Positions 9,282 to 18,571 of a DNA stretch of 64,000 nucleotides are shown here, piece by piece (position 1 is the stretch's first letter; each line of letters starts with the position of its first letter). The translations under genes were made by a program, and so were the position numbers. Source of the stretch: Ignavibacteria bacterium RIFCSPLOWO2_12_FULL_56_21. Its GTDB lineage: Bacteria; Bacteroidota; Ignavibacteria; UBA10030. The stretch spans positions 1 to 64,000 of the forward strand of contig MHAK01000112.1 in NCBI GenBank assembly GCA_001802945.1. Reading direction: 5' to 3'. The notes below the pieces were generated by a model. The model ran no database searches, was not told the origin of the DNA, and worked only from the letters and a program-made list of their open reading frames with translations.

Positions 9282-11419
9282 AACTTCTCCTGCGAATATG
9301 TTTCCTGACCGTAACGCTTGCCGCTTCTGTCGCGGCGCAGGGAACATTCTCTGTCATATTTGATGACGATCTGATCTCCTCGGTCTACCGCGACGCGTCG
9401 TACGGATTTGCATCCAGCGGCGATTACCTAAAGCTGATGAACACGGACAAAATGCCCCTTGACGCCGTCCATCGCTACAGTGGTACGATGTCAGCTGTTC
9501 TCGAGTACGATCACATGTCCGGCGGCAACTGGGAGATGTTTCTGGCGAGCAATGGATGGCAAACACGCGATTTTTCCGGTTATGACAGTCTGGTATTCTT
9601 CGTGAACGCTCCGGCGCCTATCCCAGGGGTGGAATTGCCGAAGGTCGGACTTGAAGAAGCAACGACCAATGCCAAGACGCCGCTCGTTGACATGGGGTCG
9701 TACGTCACACTCGATGGGGACACGAACAGCTGGCAGCGTGTCGCAATTCCCTTCAGCGCATTCGAGCCCTTTGGCGGGTTTTCACTTGCTTCCGTCAAAA
9801 CGGTCCGTTTTACTGCCAATGGACTGACATCGGGCACTAGAACATTGTGGATCGACCTCCTCGCGGCTGTTCGCATCACGGGGGGGCCTTCCACGCCGCC
9901 TCCGCTCTCGACCGATCGTCTCCTGGATACTCTCCAGTATGCTGCGTTTGCGTATTTCTGGAATGAAGCAAATCTCGCAACCGGACTTGTGAAGGATCGC
10001 AGCTCTCAGGGAGCACCCGCAAGCATCGCAGCCGTCGGCTTTGGCCTCAGCGCGCTCACCATTGGCGTTGATCGGGCGTGGGTCACGCGCGAATCTGCAA
10101 GCGACCGCGTGCTGACGACTCTGAGGACTTTCTGGGAGAAGCCGCAGGGAACGAGTGTTTCAGGGATGATCGGATATAAAGGATGGTTCTATCATTTCCT
10201 CGACATGAATACTGGCGTTCGGACTTGGAATTCAGAATTGTCTTCCATCGACACAGGGCTTTTGTTGGCGGGCATTCTCGACGCACAGATGTACTTCAAC
10301 GGCTCGGACTCCACTGAATCTTTGATTCGTTCTCTGGCAGATTCGATCTACAATCGAGTGGATTGGGTTTGGATGGCGAACAGCGGGTCGACCCTCTCGA
10401 TGGGATGGTTCCCGGAAAATGGCGGATCGTTTCTCGGTGCAAGATGGATCGGCTACAACGAAGCGATGATATTGTATATTCTCGGCATGGGGGCCACTGA
10501 AAACGCTCTCCGCGGAAGCGCCTGGGGAGCATGGACCAGCGGTTACCAGTGGAAATCATACGCTGGCTACGACCATGTTGCCTACCCTGCGTTGTTCACT
10601 CACCAATACTCGCAATGCTGGGTTGATTTTCGAAACATTGACGATATGTATATGCGAGGGCGGGGAATTACGTACTTTGAAAACTCGCGGCGGGCAACCC
10701 TCGCCAACCGGGCATACTGTATCGCTAATCCCGGCGGGCGCGCAGGATACGGCCCCGATATCTGGGGATTGACGGCATGTGATGGGCCAACCGAATACCG
10801 TGAACGTGGAGCTCCATTTGGGTATGACGATGGCACGATTGCACCGACCGCGGCGATCAGCTCCATTGCTTTCACGCCGAACGAATCGATCCAAGCCGCA
10901 CATGCAATGTACGAGAGATATGGTGAGGAGCTTTTCGGACCATACGGTTTTCGGGACGCGTTCAATGTCGGCGCAAATTGGTTTGCCACTGATTACCTCG
11001 GCATCGATGAAGGCCCGATCATTATCATGATCGAAAACCATCTCCGACAAACGGTATGGAACCGTTTCATGGAACATCCGGTAGTAATAGCCGGCCTGGC
11101 GGCGGCCGGATTTCAGACCATTACGGCTCTGGCCGAGGGGGGTGGATCTGTCCCACAGGCTTTTTCACTTTCCCAAAATTATCCAAATCCGTTCAATTCC
11201 ACGACGATCATTGAGTTCCGCATTCCTCATGCTGCGCACGTGAGTCTGCAGGTGTACGATGTGCTTGGAAGGGAGGTTGGCTCTTTAGTCGAGGAAGTCT
11301 TGCCGTCTGGTAGATACACTCGGAATTGGAACGCAAGCGGTCTTCCCTCAGGCGTGTACTACTATCGTCTCGATGCTGCCAGCTACCGTGAGACGAAGAA
11401 GATGATTTTTTTGCAATAG
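9278..11419 (+). CDS. secreted GH144-type (glycoamylase domain) glucanase with CBM-like and T9SS domains
   Basis: 713 residues. A signal peptide (ends AASVAAQG) is followed by a galactose-binding/CBM11-like beta domain (about 25-200). The (alpha/alpha)6 glycoamylase domain (PF10091; about 205-615) contains YKGWFYHFLD, ELSSIDTGLLLAGIL and the terminal GPIIIMIENHLR block. The T9SS type A sorting domain (about 625-713) contains LSQNYPNPFNS and LPSGVYYYRLDA. Bacterial members of this domain family form GH144, endo-beta-1,2-glucanases or sophorohydrolases. The T9SS tail predicts export across the outer membrane and surface anchoring, so this is the likely first enzyme on polymeric glucan. ATG overlaps the GH94 stop (ATGA). 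Its neighbour is a shorter paralogue without the CBM and sorting domain. The fold is firm; the beta-1,2 specificity is inferred. Confidence 0.88.
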   Translation: MKLLLRICFLTVTLAASVAAQGTFSVIFDDDLISSVYRDASYGFASSGDYLKLMNTDKMPLDAVHRYSGTMSAVLEYDHMSGGNWEMFLASNGWQTRDFSGYDSLVFFVNAPAPIPGVELPKVGLEEATTNAKTPLVDMGSYVTLDGDTNSWQRVAIPFSAFEPFGGFSLASVKTVRFTANGLTSGTRTLWIDLLAAVRITGGPSTPPPLSTDRLLDTLQYAAFAYFWNEANLATGLVKDRSSQGAPASIAAVGFGLSALTIGVDRAWVTRESASDRVLTTLRTFWEKPQGTSVSGMIGYKGWFYHFLDMNTGVRTWNSELSSIDTGLLLAGILDAQMYFNGSDSTESLIRSLADSIYNRVDWVWMANSGSTLSMGWFPENGGSFLGARWIGYNEAMILYILGMGATENALRGSAWGAWTSGYQWKSYAGYDHVAYPALFTHQYSQCWVDFRNIDDMYMRGRGITYFENSRRATLANRAYCIANPGGRAGYGPDIWGLTACDGPTEYRERGAPFGYDDGTIAPTAAISSIAFTPNESIQAAHAMYERYGEELFGPYGFRDAFNVGANWFATDYLGIDEGPIIIMIENHLRQTVWNRFMEHPVVIAGLAAAGFQTITALAEGGGSVPQAFSLSQNYPNPFNSTTIIEFRIPHAAHVSLQVYDVLGREVGSLVEEVLPSGRYTRNWNASGLPSGVYYYRLDAASYRETKKMIFLQ

Positions 11420-11438
11420 TCAGCGAAAGGTATTGGAC

Positions 11439-12833
11439 GTGAAGCGTCTGCTTCTCAATCTAAGCTTCGTCTGTATAGCGACCTTCTCTGGTTTTCCTTC
11501 AGGAAACCACAGCCTCTCCGCGCAACAACGTTGGGACCCTTTCCTCGACACACTTCAACAACGGACGTTTATGTGGTTTTGGCAAACCACCAACCCTGCG
11601 AACGGCCTCACGCCGGATCGTTGGCCGACGCAATCGTTTTCGAGCGTTGCTGCCATTGGTTTCGCACTCACGGCATATCCGGTCGGTGTCGAGCGGGGCT
11701 ATGTTGGGCGCGCTGCCGTTGCCGATCGTGTGTTGACCACGCTGAAGTTTCTCTGGTACGCGCCGCAGAGCGATCACCCGAATCAAGCAACAGGATACAA
11801 AGGATTTTTCTATCATTTCCTCGATCACGAAAGCGGCTTGCGGTTCGAGAAGGTCGAGCTCTCGACGATCGACACGGCACTTCTGCTTGCTGGAATCCTC
11901 ATGTGCCAATCATACTTCGACCGTCAGAACCGGGCCGAAAAAGATATTCGCGCGTATGCCGATTCCGTCTATCGGCGTGTCGATTGGCGGTGGGCGCAGT
12001 CGAGGCCTCCGCGGGTAGCGTTAGGATGGTATCCCGATCGGGGATTCATCGAACATGACTGGAAGGGCTATGATGAAGCGATGATTTTGTATATCCTTGC
12101 GCTCGGTTCTCCAACATACGGGATAGAACCTGAGGCGTGGGGAGCATGGACAGAGACGTATGTGTGGGCGAGCTATTACGGGGCCGAATTCGTCAGCTTT
12201 GGGCCTCTCTTTGGACACCAATACTCGCATTGTTGGATAGACTTCCGTGGAATTCAGGATCCGTACATGAAAGCGAAGGGGATCGACTACTTCGAGAATG
12301 CGCGACGTGCTACGTATTCTCAACGGGCGTACGCGAAGGAAAATCCCCGAAAGTACCGGGATTATTCAGAAAACATTTGGGGATTGACGGCGTGTGACGG
12401 TCCGGGAGACAAGGCCTTCGCGGTGGACGGGCAAAAGAGGCGATTTCTGGGGTATGCCGCACGCGGAGTTTCCTTCGACTGGGTCAATGACGATGGAACG
12501 ATCGCTCCGACGGCCGCGGGGGGATCGTTGGCGTTTGCCCCGGAGATCAGTCTGCCGGCGCTCAAAACGATGCGAGAGAAATACGGCTCACAGCTTTTCA
12601 GAGAGTACGGTTTTGCGGATGCATTCAATCCGACCTATATAACACCGTCAACTCCGAACGGATGGTTCGATGTAGATTATCTGGGAATTGATCAAGGGCC
12701 CATAGTGATCATGATCGAAAACCTGCGCTCGGAGTTCATCTGGAAGACTATGCAGAAGAATCCTTACGTCGTTCGGGGATTGAACAGAGCCGGCTTCACC
12801 GGCGGATGGTTAGAAAAGTCCAAAGGGAATTGA
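11439..12833 (+). CDS. periplasmic GH144-type glucanase (paralogue of upstream enzyme)
   Basis: Glycoamylase-domain protein of 464 residues, with motifs shared with its upstream neighbour: YKGFFYHFLD, ELSTIDTALLLAGIL, NIWGLTACDGP and GPIVIMIENLRSEF. It has a signal peptide (KRLLLNLSFVCIA...SLSAQ) but no carbohydrate-binding domain and no T9SS tail, so it should stay in the periplasm. I chose GTG 11439 because the GAAAGG at 11425-11430 lies 8 nt upstream; a TTG at 11433 would leave only 2 nt. It lies 19 nt after the upstream stop. It would cut imported oligosaccharides further, complementing the surface enzyme. The tandem pair probably arose by duplication. Family assignment is strong; exact endo or exo activity cannot be told. 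Confidence 0.87.
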   Translation: MKRLLLNLSFVCIATFSGFPSGNHSLSAQQRWDPFLDTLQQRTFMWFWQTTNPANGLTPDRWPTQSFSSVAAIGFALTAYPVGVERGYVGRAAVADRVLTTLKFLWYAPQSDHPNQATGYKGFFYHFLDHESGLRFEKVELSTIDTALLLAGILMCQSYFDRQNRAEKDIRAYADSVYRRVDWRWAQSRPPRVALGWYPDRGFIEHDWKGYDEAMILYILALGSPTYGIEPEAWGAWTETYVWASYYGAEFVSFGPLFGHQYSHCWIDFRGIQDPYMKAKGIDYFENARRATYSQRAYAKENPRKYRDYSENIWGLTACDGPGDKAFAVDGQKRRFLGYAARGVSFDWVNDDGTIAPTAAGGSLAFAPEISLPALKTMREKYGSQLFREYGFADAFNPTYITPSTPNGWFDVDYLGIDQGPIVIMIENLRSEFIWKTMQKNPYVVRGLNRAGFTGGWLEKSKGN

Positions 12834-12850
12834 ATTGTAAGGAATGACAT

Positions 12851-15556
12851 TTGTCCGAACCGAACGTATTCTCTTCCGATAGCGCGAAAGTCCGAAATGA
12901 ATTCTCGCTGAACGGCCTTTGGGAGCTTCAAGCCGGAAGCGGGGAGAAGCGTCCACAGAAATACCTGAGCGTCGTTCCTGTACCGGGGCTAGTTGATCTT
13001 GCAGTCCCTTCATACAACTGGGATGGGGTCGATTACCATTGGTATAGAACGCATTTCACTGTTGACGATGATGAGATGCCGACGTTGGCGTTCCTCAGGA
13101 TCAACCAGGCCCAATTCGGAACGGTCGCGTGGTTGAACGGCAAGGAGATAGGTTCAAGCATCAGTTGTTACACTTCTCAGGAGTACCGGATCGATTCCGT
13201 ACTCAAGCTCAACGATCTCAACGAACTGATCGTTCGGATCGGGGCAAAGGGGACGCTGCCTCCGGAGAGTGCCGTGGGGAAGGACCAGGAGAAGGAGCGA
13301 TTCATCCCCGGTGTGTGGGGCGATGTCTCGCTGATGTTCTGCGGCAATCCCCGCATTCAACATGTTCAGATCATTCCCCACATCGACAAAGCCATTGCCG
13401 AAGTGGTCGTTACACTTGAGAATACCGATTCATCCCCGAAGAACGTCTCACTCTCTCTCCGCGTTTCTGAACGAGTATCGCGCAAGTTCGCCTCAGAGCG
13501 ATTCGTCAAACATGTCGAAACGCCTGCATCTCAACTGACAATAGCCACGTTCATGGTCCCGATCGAGAACGTGCAGCTTTGGTCACCGGATTCTCCGTTT
13601 CTCTATGAACTGGAATCGGCCGTCAGCGATGAAGACGGTCCAGCCGACCTGGTTGTCACGGTTTTTGGAATGCGGAAATTCGGAATCACGGGGAAAGGAT
13701 TCTTTCTGAACGGAAAGCGAATATTCCTGAAAGGGGGGAATATTGCATTCCATCGATTTCTATCGGACAAGGAACGGATGCTCCTGCCATGGAATCGCGA
13801 GTGGATCATGCGGGCGCTTATTGAAATTCCAAAAGAACATCATTTCAACTTCTTTCGGAATCATCTCGGACAGATGTACAGCGCCTGGTATGATATCGCG
13901 GATGAACACGGGATGCTCATCCAAAACGAATGGCACTTTTGGGGAGCGACAGGGAGCACAAAGCAGATCTCAAAAGAATTCACCGAATGGATTAGGGACA
14001 ACTGCAATCATCCCAGTATTATCATGTGGGACGCCTTGAATGAGTCATCCGATGAACATGTTCAGCAAGAGATCGTACCGAAGATGAAATTACTCGATCC
14101 CACGCGACCGTGGGAGTCGGTGGATTTCGTCGAAGAGCACCCATACATCTACTCTTTGGGGCCGGTTTTGAATAACACGCGGTTTGGATTTACGCGGGCA
14201 CTTGAGGACATTGAGAACTCCGCGACTCCAACTATGCTTAATGAATTTGTCTGGTGGTGGCTCAACAGCAATGGGGAGCCCACTTATCTTATGAAAGGTG
14301 TCACCGAGCGCTGGCTTGGACCAGAGAGCTCGAAGGGAGAACTGCTTGAGCATCAGGCATTTCTCGCCCAGGAATTGGTCGAGCTGTTCCGAAGAATGCG
14401 GGTGGATGCCATTCAGCCTTTTGTGTATCTCAGCAACAATAATGGACCCACTGCGCATTGGTTTCTCGGACCCATTGAACAACTTAAGCCGAAGCCGATC
14501 CTCGCGGCTCTCAAGAATGCATTTGCCCCCTTTGGTATCAGTCTGGAATTGTGGGACCGCCATTTTTTCACCGGGGAAAAGCGATTAGTGAATACCTGGG
14601 TGTTCAATGATGAACCGCAGGTGAAGGAGGGTATGATCCGATACGGCGTCACCGATTCGAGCGGGGTCTGGGTCTGGGAAAAGGAAGTTCCCGTCATCGC
14701 GGCACCGTCAGACGCCCAAGAACTTTCCCTCGAATTCGAATTCCCTTCAAGGCCCGGCGTGTATCACGCGAGCGTGGAGTTGCACGATCGGGGTTCGGGG
14801 AGGCGCACGTCGGTGAGCCGGAAGGTGGCTCATGTGTTGAGTACGATTGCGGCTCCCGGAGATCATGCGGGAAAATATCTTGCCATACTCGAGCGATCCG
14901 GCGAGTACCGCTCATTCTTCGAAGGGCACGGCATCCGGGTTTGTGATGTTGTGACCCAGCCCCTCGGCAGTTGCGGGGCAGTCGTTATCGGAGAAGGTGT
15001 AACGGAGTCTCTGCGAACCGGAGAGTTTCTGGACCGACTCTCGAACTACGTATCGGGCGGTGGATATCTCGTCATTATTGAACCTGAGTTTGGAATTCAA
15101 GCGAAGTGCGTACTCCCTGTGTTGAGGGACCTTGACATTGTTATTGAACCGAGAGAAGATGCTGATCGAGGAGGATACGATTCGTATGTTTTCGCTTCAG
15201 ACTTGCTGCACCCGCTTTGGGTGGGTATTTCCCGGGAACATCTGAAAATGTTCAACGGTGGATATGGCGGAGAAGTGGTGTCGCAACATAACCTCGTTCC
15301 TAGCGTGGAGCCGATTGTACACGCCCGCTCCGGCATAGCACTGGCGATCCCCGCAATAATGGAGATTCCGTACGGGAAAGGGAAGGTTATCATATCCCGT
15401 CTCCAGACCCGTGGACGTTTGTCAGGGAATGAAAGCACGACGAATGCGTTCGCGCGAAGACCAGATCCGGTTCTGCAGCGCTTCATGCTCAACCTCCTCC
15501 GCTACGCCTTTGCATGGTCAAACCCAGTGCCTACCATGGCGATGAAAAATGCTTGA
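12851..15556 (+). CDS. glycoside hydrolase family 2 protein
   Basis: 901-residue GH2 enzyme, no signal peptide, hence cytosolic. Order: sugar-binding jelly roll (about 15-165; VPVPGLVDLAVP, YHWYRTHF), immunoglobulin-like domain (about 170-285), TIM barrel (about 290-590), then an accessory region. The proposed acid/base is Glu398 in WDALNES and the nucleophile Glu465 in TMLNEFVWWW; their spacing fits the family. The C-terminal 220 residues (about 670-890; GAVVIGEG, YVSGGGYLVIIEPEFG) look like a class I glutamine-amidotransferase-like fold without catalytic residues, as in some beta-galactosidase trimerisation domains. TTG start with AAGGA 7 nt upstream. GH2 covers beta-galactosidases, mannosidases and glucuronidases; in this operon a beta-glucosidase-like role on disaccharides is possible but unproven. 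Confidence 0.88.
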   Translation: MSEPNVFSSDSAKVRNEFSLNGLWELQAGSGEKRPQKYLSVVPVPGLVDLAVPSYNWDGVDYHWYRTHFTVDDDEMPTLAFLRINQAQFGTVAWLNGKEIGSSISCYTSQEYRIDSVLKLNDLNELIVRIGAKGTLPPESAVGKDQEKERFIPGVWGDVSLMFCGNPRIQHVQIIPHIDKAIAEVVVTLENTDSSPKNVSLSLRVSERVSRKFASERFVKHVETPASQLTIATFMVPIENVQLWSPDSPFLYELESAVSDEDGPADLVVTVFGMRKFGITGKGFFLNGKRIFLKGGNIAFHRFLSDKERMLLPWNREWIMRALIEIPKEHHFNFFRNHLGQMYSAWYDIADEHGMLIQNEWHFWGATGSTKQISKEFTEWIRDNCNHPSIIMWDALNESSDEHVQQEIVPKMKLLDPTRPWESVDFVEEHPYIYSLGPVLNNTRFGFTRALEDIENSATPTMLNEFVWWWLNSNGEPTYLMKGVTERWLGPESSKGELLEHQAFLAQELVELFRRMRVDAIQPFVYLSNNNGPTAHWFLGPIEQLKPKPILAALKNAFAPFGISLELWDRHFFTGEKRLVNTWVFNDEPQVKEGMIRYGVTDSSGVWVWEKEVPVIAAPSDAQELSLEFEFPSRPGVYHASVELHDRGSGRRTSVSRKVAHVLSTIAAPGDHAGKYLAILERSGEYRSFFEGHGIRVCDVVTQPLGSCGAVVIGEGVTESLRTGEFLDRLSNYVSGGGYLVIIEPEFGIQAKCVLPVLRDLDIVIEPREDADRGGYDSYVFASDLLHPLWVGISREHLKMFNGGYGGEVVSQHNLVPSVEPIVHARSGIALAIPAIMEIPYGKGKVIISRLQTRGRLSGNESTTNAFARRPDPVLQRFMLNLLRYAFAWSNPVPTMAMKNA

Positions 15557-16841
15557 GCAAGCTCAACTGTTGGCAACCTCTAAGCGCTTTCTCTGGTGTG
15601 CCGTGCTGATTGTTGTGGCAGCTTCATGCAGGCATGAACAAGGCTCGGAGGTCCTGGTCACTTTTTGGGCAATGGGTGCGGAAGGTGAACGTGTACAGAC
15701 GCTGATACCGGAGTTCGAGCGTCGAAATCCGGGGATTCGAGTAAAAGTCCAGGCGATCCCGTGGACAGCCGCTCATGAGAAGCTCTTGACGGCGTACGCG
15801 GGTACCTCAACGCCCGATGTTGCCCAACTTGGGAACACGTGGATCCCGGAGTTCACAACGCTCGAGGCTCTTGAGAATCTCGACCCGTGGATCGGTGAGT
15901 CTACGGTCATTCGGAACGCCAACTACTTCCAGGGTTTCTGGGAAACAAATGTCATTCAGGGGTCGGTGTACGGTATCCCATGGTATTGCGACACCCGCGT
16001 GCTCTTCTACCGAAGAGATATTTTGACGCATGTCGGGTATCCCTCCGGTCCGGCAACGTGGGATGAATTGTTGGAAGCTTCTGTGAAGATCAAGGCCATG
16101 GATAAGAGTGTAGATCGGTACGCAATCTTTCTCCCCACCAATGAATGGAACGTTCCTGTCATCATAGGACTTCAGGCCGGGTCACCCATTTTAAGGGACC
16201 GTCATCAATACGGCGATTTCTCCGGGACGGCGTTTAGAAAGGCATTCGAACTGTATATCGACCTTTTTCGAAAGGGTCTCGCACCATCCGGCCTTTCCCA
16301 AATGACCAATGTATATCTCTCGTTTGCGGAGGGGTACTTCTCCATGTATGTTACAGGCCCATGGAATGTCGGAGAATTCCGCCGTCGAATGCCCGCGAAC
16401 TTGCGAGACCAATGGATGACAGCTCCTATCCCCGGTTTTGCAGGGAACATTCCAGGTATCTCGCTTGCCGGCGGATCAAGTCTGGTGATGTTTAAGTCGT
16501 CCACGCGAAAGGCGGAAGCATGGAAATTCATAGAGTTTCTTTCGGAGCCGGAACAACAGGTTGCCTTTTATCGTCTCACGGGCGACCTTCCGCCGGGAAT
16601 CAAAGCGTGGGAGGATACCGTGCTCGTCAACGACCCTCATCTCAGGGCATTCCGAACCCAACTCCAGCATGTCGAGCCCACACCGAGAATTCCCGAATGG
16701 GAACAGATCGCGATAAAGGTTCAGGAATACGCTGAAGCAGTTTCCATGAATCGGATGACGGTAGACCAAGCTCTTGCCGCGCTGGATCGCGATGCCGACC
16801 GAATTCTCGAAAAACGCCGCTGGCTTCTTGCTCAGGAATGA
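15549..16841 (+). CDS. sugar ABC transporter substrate-binding lipoprotein
   Basis: 430-residue family 1 extracellular solute-binding protein. A signal anchor ending in the lipobox VAASC predicts a lipid-anchored periplasmic protein. The mature start (VLVTFWAMGAEGERVQTLIPEFERRNPGIRV) is typical of MalE-like binding proteins, and the C-terminal SLAGGSSLVMFKSS and EAWKFIEFLSEPEQQ blocks are conserved. It overlaps the GH2 gene by 8 nt and the first permease by 4 nt, so it forms one import system with them. By analogy with the Listeria sophoro-oligosaccharide binding protein that sits beside a GH94 enzyme, its ligand may be short beta-1,2-glucans; the sequence alone only shows a sugar-type binding protein. 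Confidence 0.9.
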   Translation: MLEQAQLLATSKRFLWCAVLIVVAASCRHEQGSEVLVTFWAMGAEGERVQTLIPEFERRNPGIRVKVQAIPWTAAHEKLLTAYAGTSTPDVAQLGNTWIPEFTTLEALENLDPWIGESTVIRNANYFQGFWETNVIQGSVYGIPWYCDTRVLFYRRDILTHVGYPSGPATWDELLEASVKIKAMDKSVDRYAIFLPTNEWNVPVIIGLQAGSPILRDRHQYGDFSGTAFRKAFELYIDLFRKGLAPSGLSQMTNVYLSFAEGYFSMYVTGPWNVGEFRRRMPANLRDQWMTAPIPGFAGNIPGISLAGGSSLVMFKSSTRKAEAWKFIEFLSEPEQQVAFYRLTGDLPPGIKAWEDTVLVNDPHLRAFRTQLQHVEPTPRIPEWEQIAIKVQEYAEAVSMNRMTVDQALAALDRDADRILEKRRWLLAQE

Positions 16842-17749
16842 AAGTTCCGTTTCTTCATAGCACTGCCCGCCGATTCGGGCACCTCACCTCAGCGATTCTC
16901 TTCCTCGGTCCTGCTCTCATTGCCATAACGTTTTTCTTCGTAATTCCCGTTGTTGCGGCGTTCTTCATGAGCTTCACAGATTTCGATATATATGCTCTCG
17001 GCGATCTTGGTCACCTGAGATTTGTCGGATTGATGAACTATGCGCACCTGTTTGAAGACCCTCTTTTCTGGAAGGCCCTCCAAAACACAGTGTATTTCGT
17101 GGTAGCCGGGGGTCCGCTCTCCGTTGCCGTTTCTCTTGTTGCCGCCCTGCTCCTTCATTCTCGGCTTGTTCGATGGAAGGGATTCTTCCGCATTGTGTAT
17201 TTCATTCCGGTGGTAACGACCCTTGTTGCAGTGGCGGTGGTGTGGCGAGCAATATATCATCCGAGATTCGGTTTGCTGAATTATGTCCTGGGGTTTGTGG
17301 GGATCGATGCGATCGATTGGTTAGGTGACCCCGTTTGGGCCATGCCTGCAATCATTCTTCTCGCGGTCTGGAAGAACTTCGGCTACAACATGATCATTTT
17401 CCTGGCGGGATTGCAAAGCATTCCGGGTGAATTGTACGAAGCTGCGCGCATCGATGGCGCCACTCCGTTCAATCAGTTCCGAAACGTGACGCTTCCCTTG
17501 CTCGCGCCGACATCGCTCTTCGTTGGCATCATTACGATGATCGGATATTTCCAGCTCTTTGCTGAGCCCTATGTGATGACCCAAGGAGGGCCATCCTACG
17601 CAACCCTCAGCATCATCTTGCTCATGTATCAGCACGGCTTCCGCTGGTGGAGTATGGGCTATTCCACCGCGATCGCATTCGTTCTGTTCGCCATCGTGCT
17701 TGTCGTGACCATGATCCAAATGAGGATGCAGAAAGGACTCAACGATTGA
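16838..17749 (+). CDS. sugar ABC transporter permease (MalF-like)
   Basis: 303-residue inner-membrane permease of the binding-protein-dependent transport family. Six membrane segments are evident: one near residues 17-40 (LFLGPALIAITFFFVIPVVAAFF), others near 75-100, 110-135, 165-185, 215-235 and 265-290. The cytoplasmic EAA loop (ELYEAARIDGATPFNQF) contacts the ATPase. ATG overlaps the stop of the binding-protein gene, and the stop overlaps the next permease start. No ATPase gene is present in the locus, so it must use one encoded elsewhere. Confidence in the family is high; the substrate is inferred from neighbours. Confidence 0.92.
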   Translation: MKVPFLHSTARRFGHLTSAILFLGPALIAITFFFVIPVVAAFFMSFTDFDIYALGDLGHLRFVGLMNYAHLFEDPLFWKALQNTVYFVVAGGPLSVAVSLVAALLLHSRLVRWKGFFRIVYFIPVVTTLVAVAVVWRAIYHPRFGLLNYVLGFVGIDAIDWLGDPVWAMPAIILLAVWKNFGYNMIIFLAGLQSIPGELYEAARIDGATPFNQFRNVTLPLLAPTSLFVGIITMIGYFQLFAEPYVMTQGGPSYATLSIILLMYQHGFRWWSMGYSTAIAFVLFAIVLVVTMIQMRMQKGLND

Positions 17750-18567
17750 TGCGTAATGTCCAGAAAGTGCTGATCCACGTCCTGATGTTCGGGCTTGCCG
17801 CTGTGACTGCCGCGCCGCTGATATGGATGGTCTCGGCGTCGCTGATGCCTCCCGGCGGGGCAAGTTCATTCCCGATTCGCCTCATCCCCGAAGTTTTCAC
17901 TTTGGAGCACTACGAAGTTCTCTTCACGCGGCTCAATCTGGGCAAGTACTTTCTTAACAGCACACTTCTTGCGCTCAGCATTACGTTCATTTCGCTCCTC
18001 ATCAATTCGATGGCCGGATATGCCTTTGCAAAATTCCGTTTTCCAGGTCGGGACCCGCTGTTCAGGTCCCTGCTGACCGCGTTGGTCATACCGGCTCAGG
18101 TTACAATGCTTCCGCTGTTTCTCATGCTCAACAAGATGGGGCTGATCAACACATACTGGGGTGTCTTGATTCCGGGAATGGCGAGCATCTTCGGCATTTT
18201 TCTCATCCGGCAGTATGCACTTTCTATTCCGGACAGTCTCATTGAGGCTGCCCGGATGGATGGCGCCAGCGATTTCCGCATCTATTGGAAGATCATCTTG
18301 CCACTGTGCAGGCCGATTCTGGTCACCCTCGGCATTTTCACATTCATGGGGACATGGAATGATTTCCTCTGGCCGTTGATCGTGATGACCGATGATTCCA
18401 TGTATACACTCCCCGTCGCCCTGGCAAACCTCTCCGGCGAACATGTGCAGGATACCGAGCTCATGATGGCCGGTTCGGTTCTCACCATTCTTCCCGTTAT
18501 ACTCGTCTTTATGGTCGTTCAACGGTACTACATCCAGGGCATCATGATGGGAAGCGTCAAGGGGTAA
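17749..18567 (+). CDS. sugar ABC transporter permease (MalG-like)
   Basis: 272-residue second permease of the importer. I start at the ATG at 17749, which overlaps the TGA of the first permease by one base, giving the usual N-terminus MRNVQKVLIHVLMFGLA; an upstream start at 17647 would read into the preceding gene. It has six hydrophobic segments and the EAA motif (SLIEAARMDGASDFRIY), and ends in the common VQRYYIQGIMMGSVKG tail of MalG-type permeases. It pairs with the MalF-like protein to form the channel. Followed after 4 nt by a BNR-repeat gene. Confidence 0.92.
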   Translation: MRNVQKVLIHVLMFGLAAVTAAPLIWMVSASLMPPGGASSFPIRLIPEVFTLEHYEVLFTRLNLGKYFLNSTLLALSITFISLLINSMAGYAFAKFRFPGRDPLFRSLLTALVIPAQVTMLPLFLMLNKMGLINTYWGVLIPGMASIFGIFLIRQYALSIPDSLIEAARMDGASDFRIYWKIILPLCRPILVTLGIFTFMGTWNDFLWPLIVMTDDSMYTLPVALANLSGEHVQDTELMMAGSVLTILPVILVFMVVQRYYIQGIMMGSVKG

Positions 18568-18571
18568 TCGC

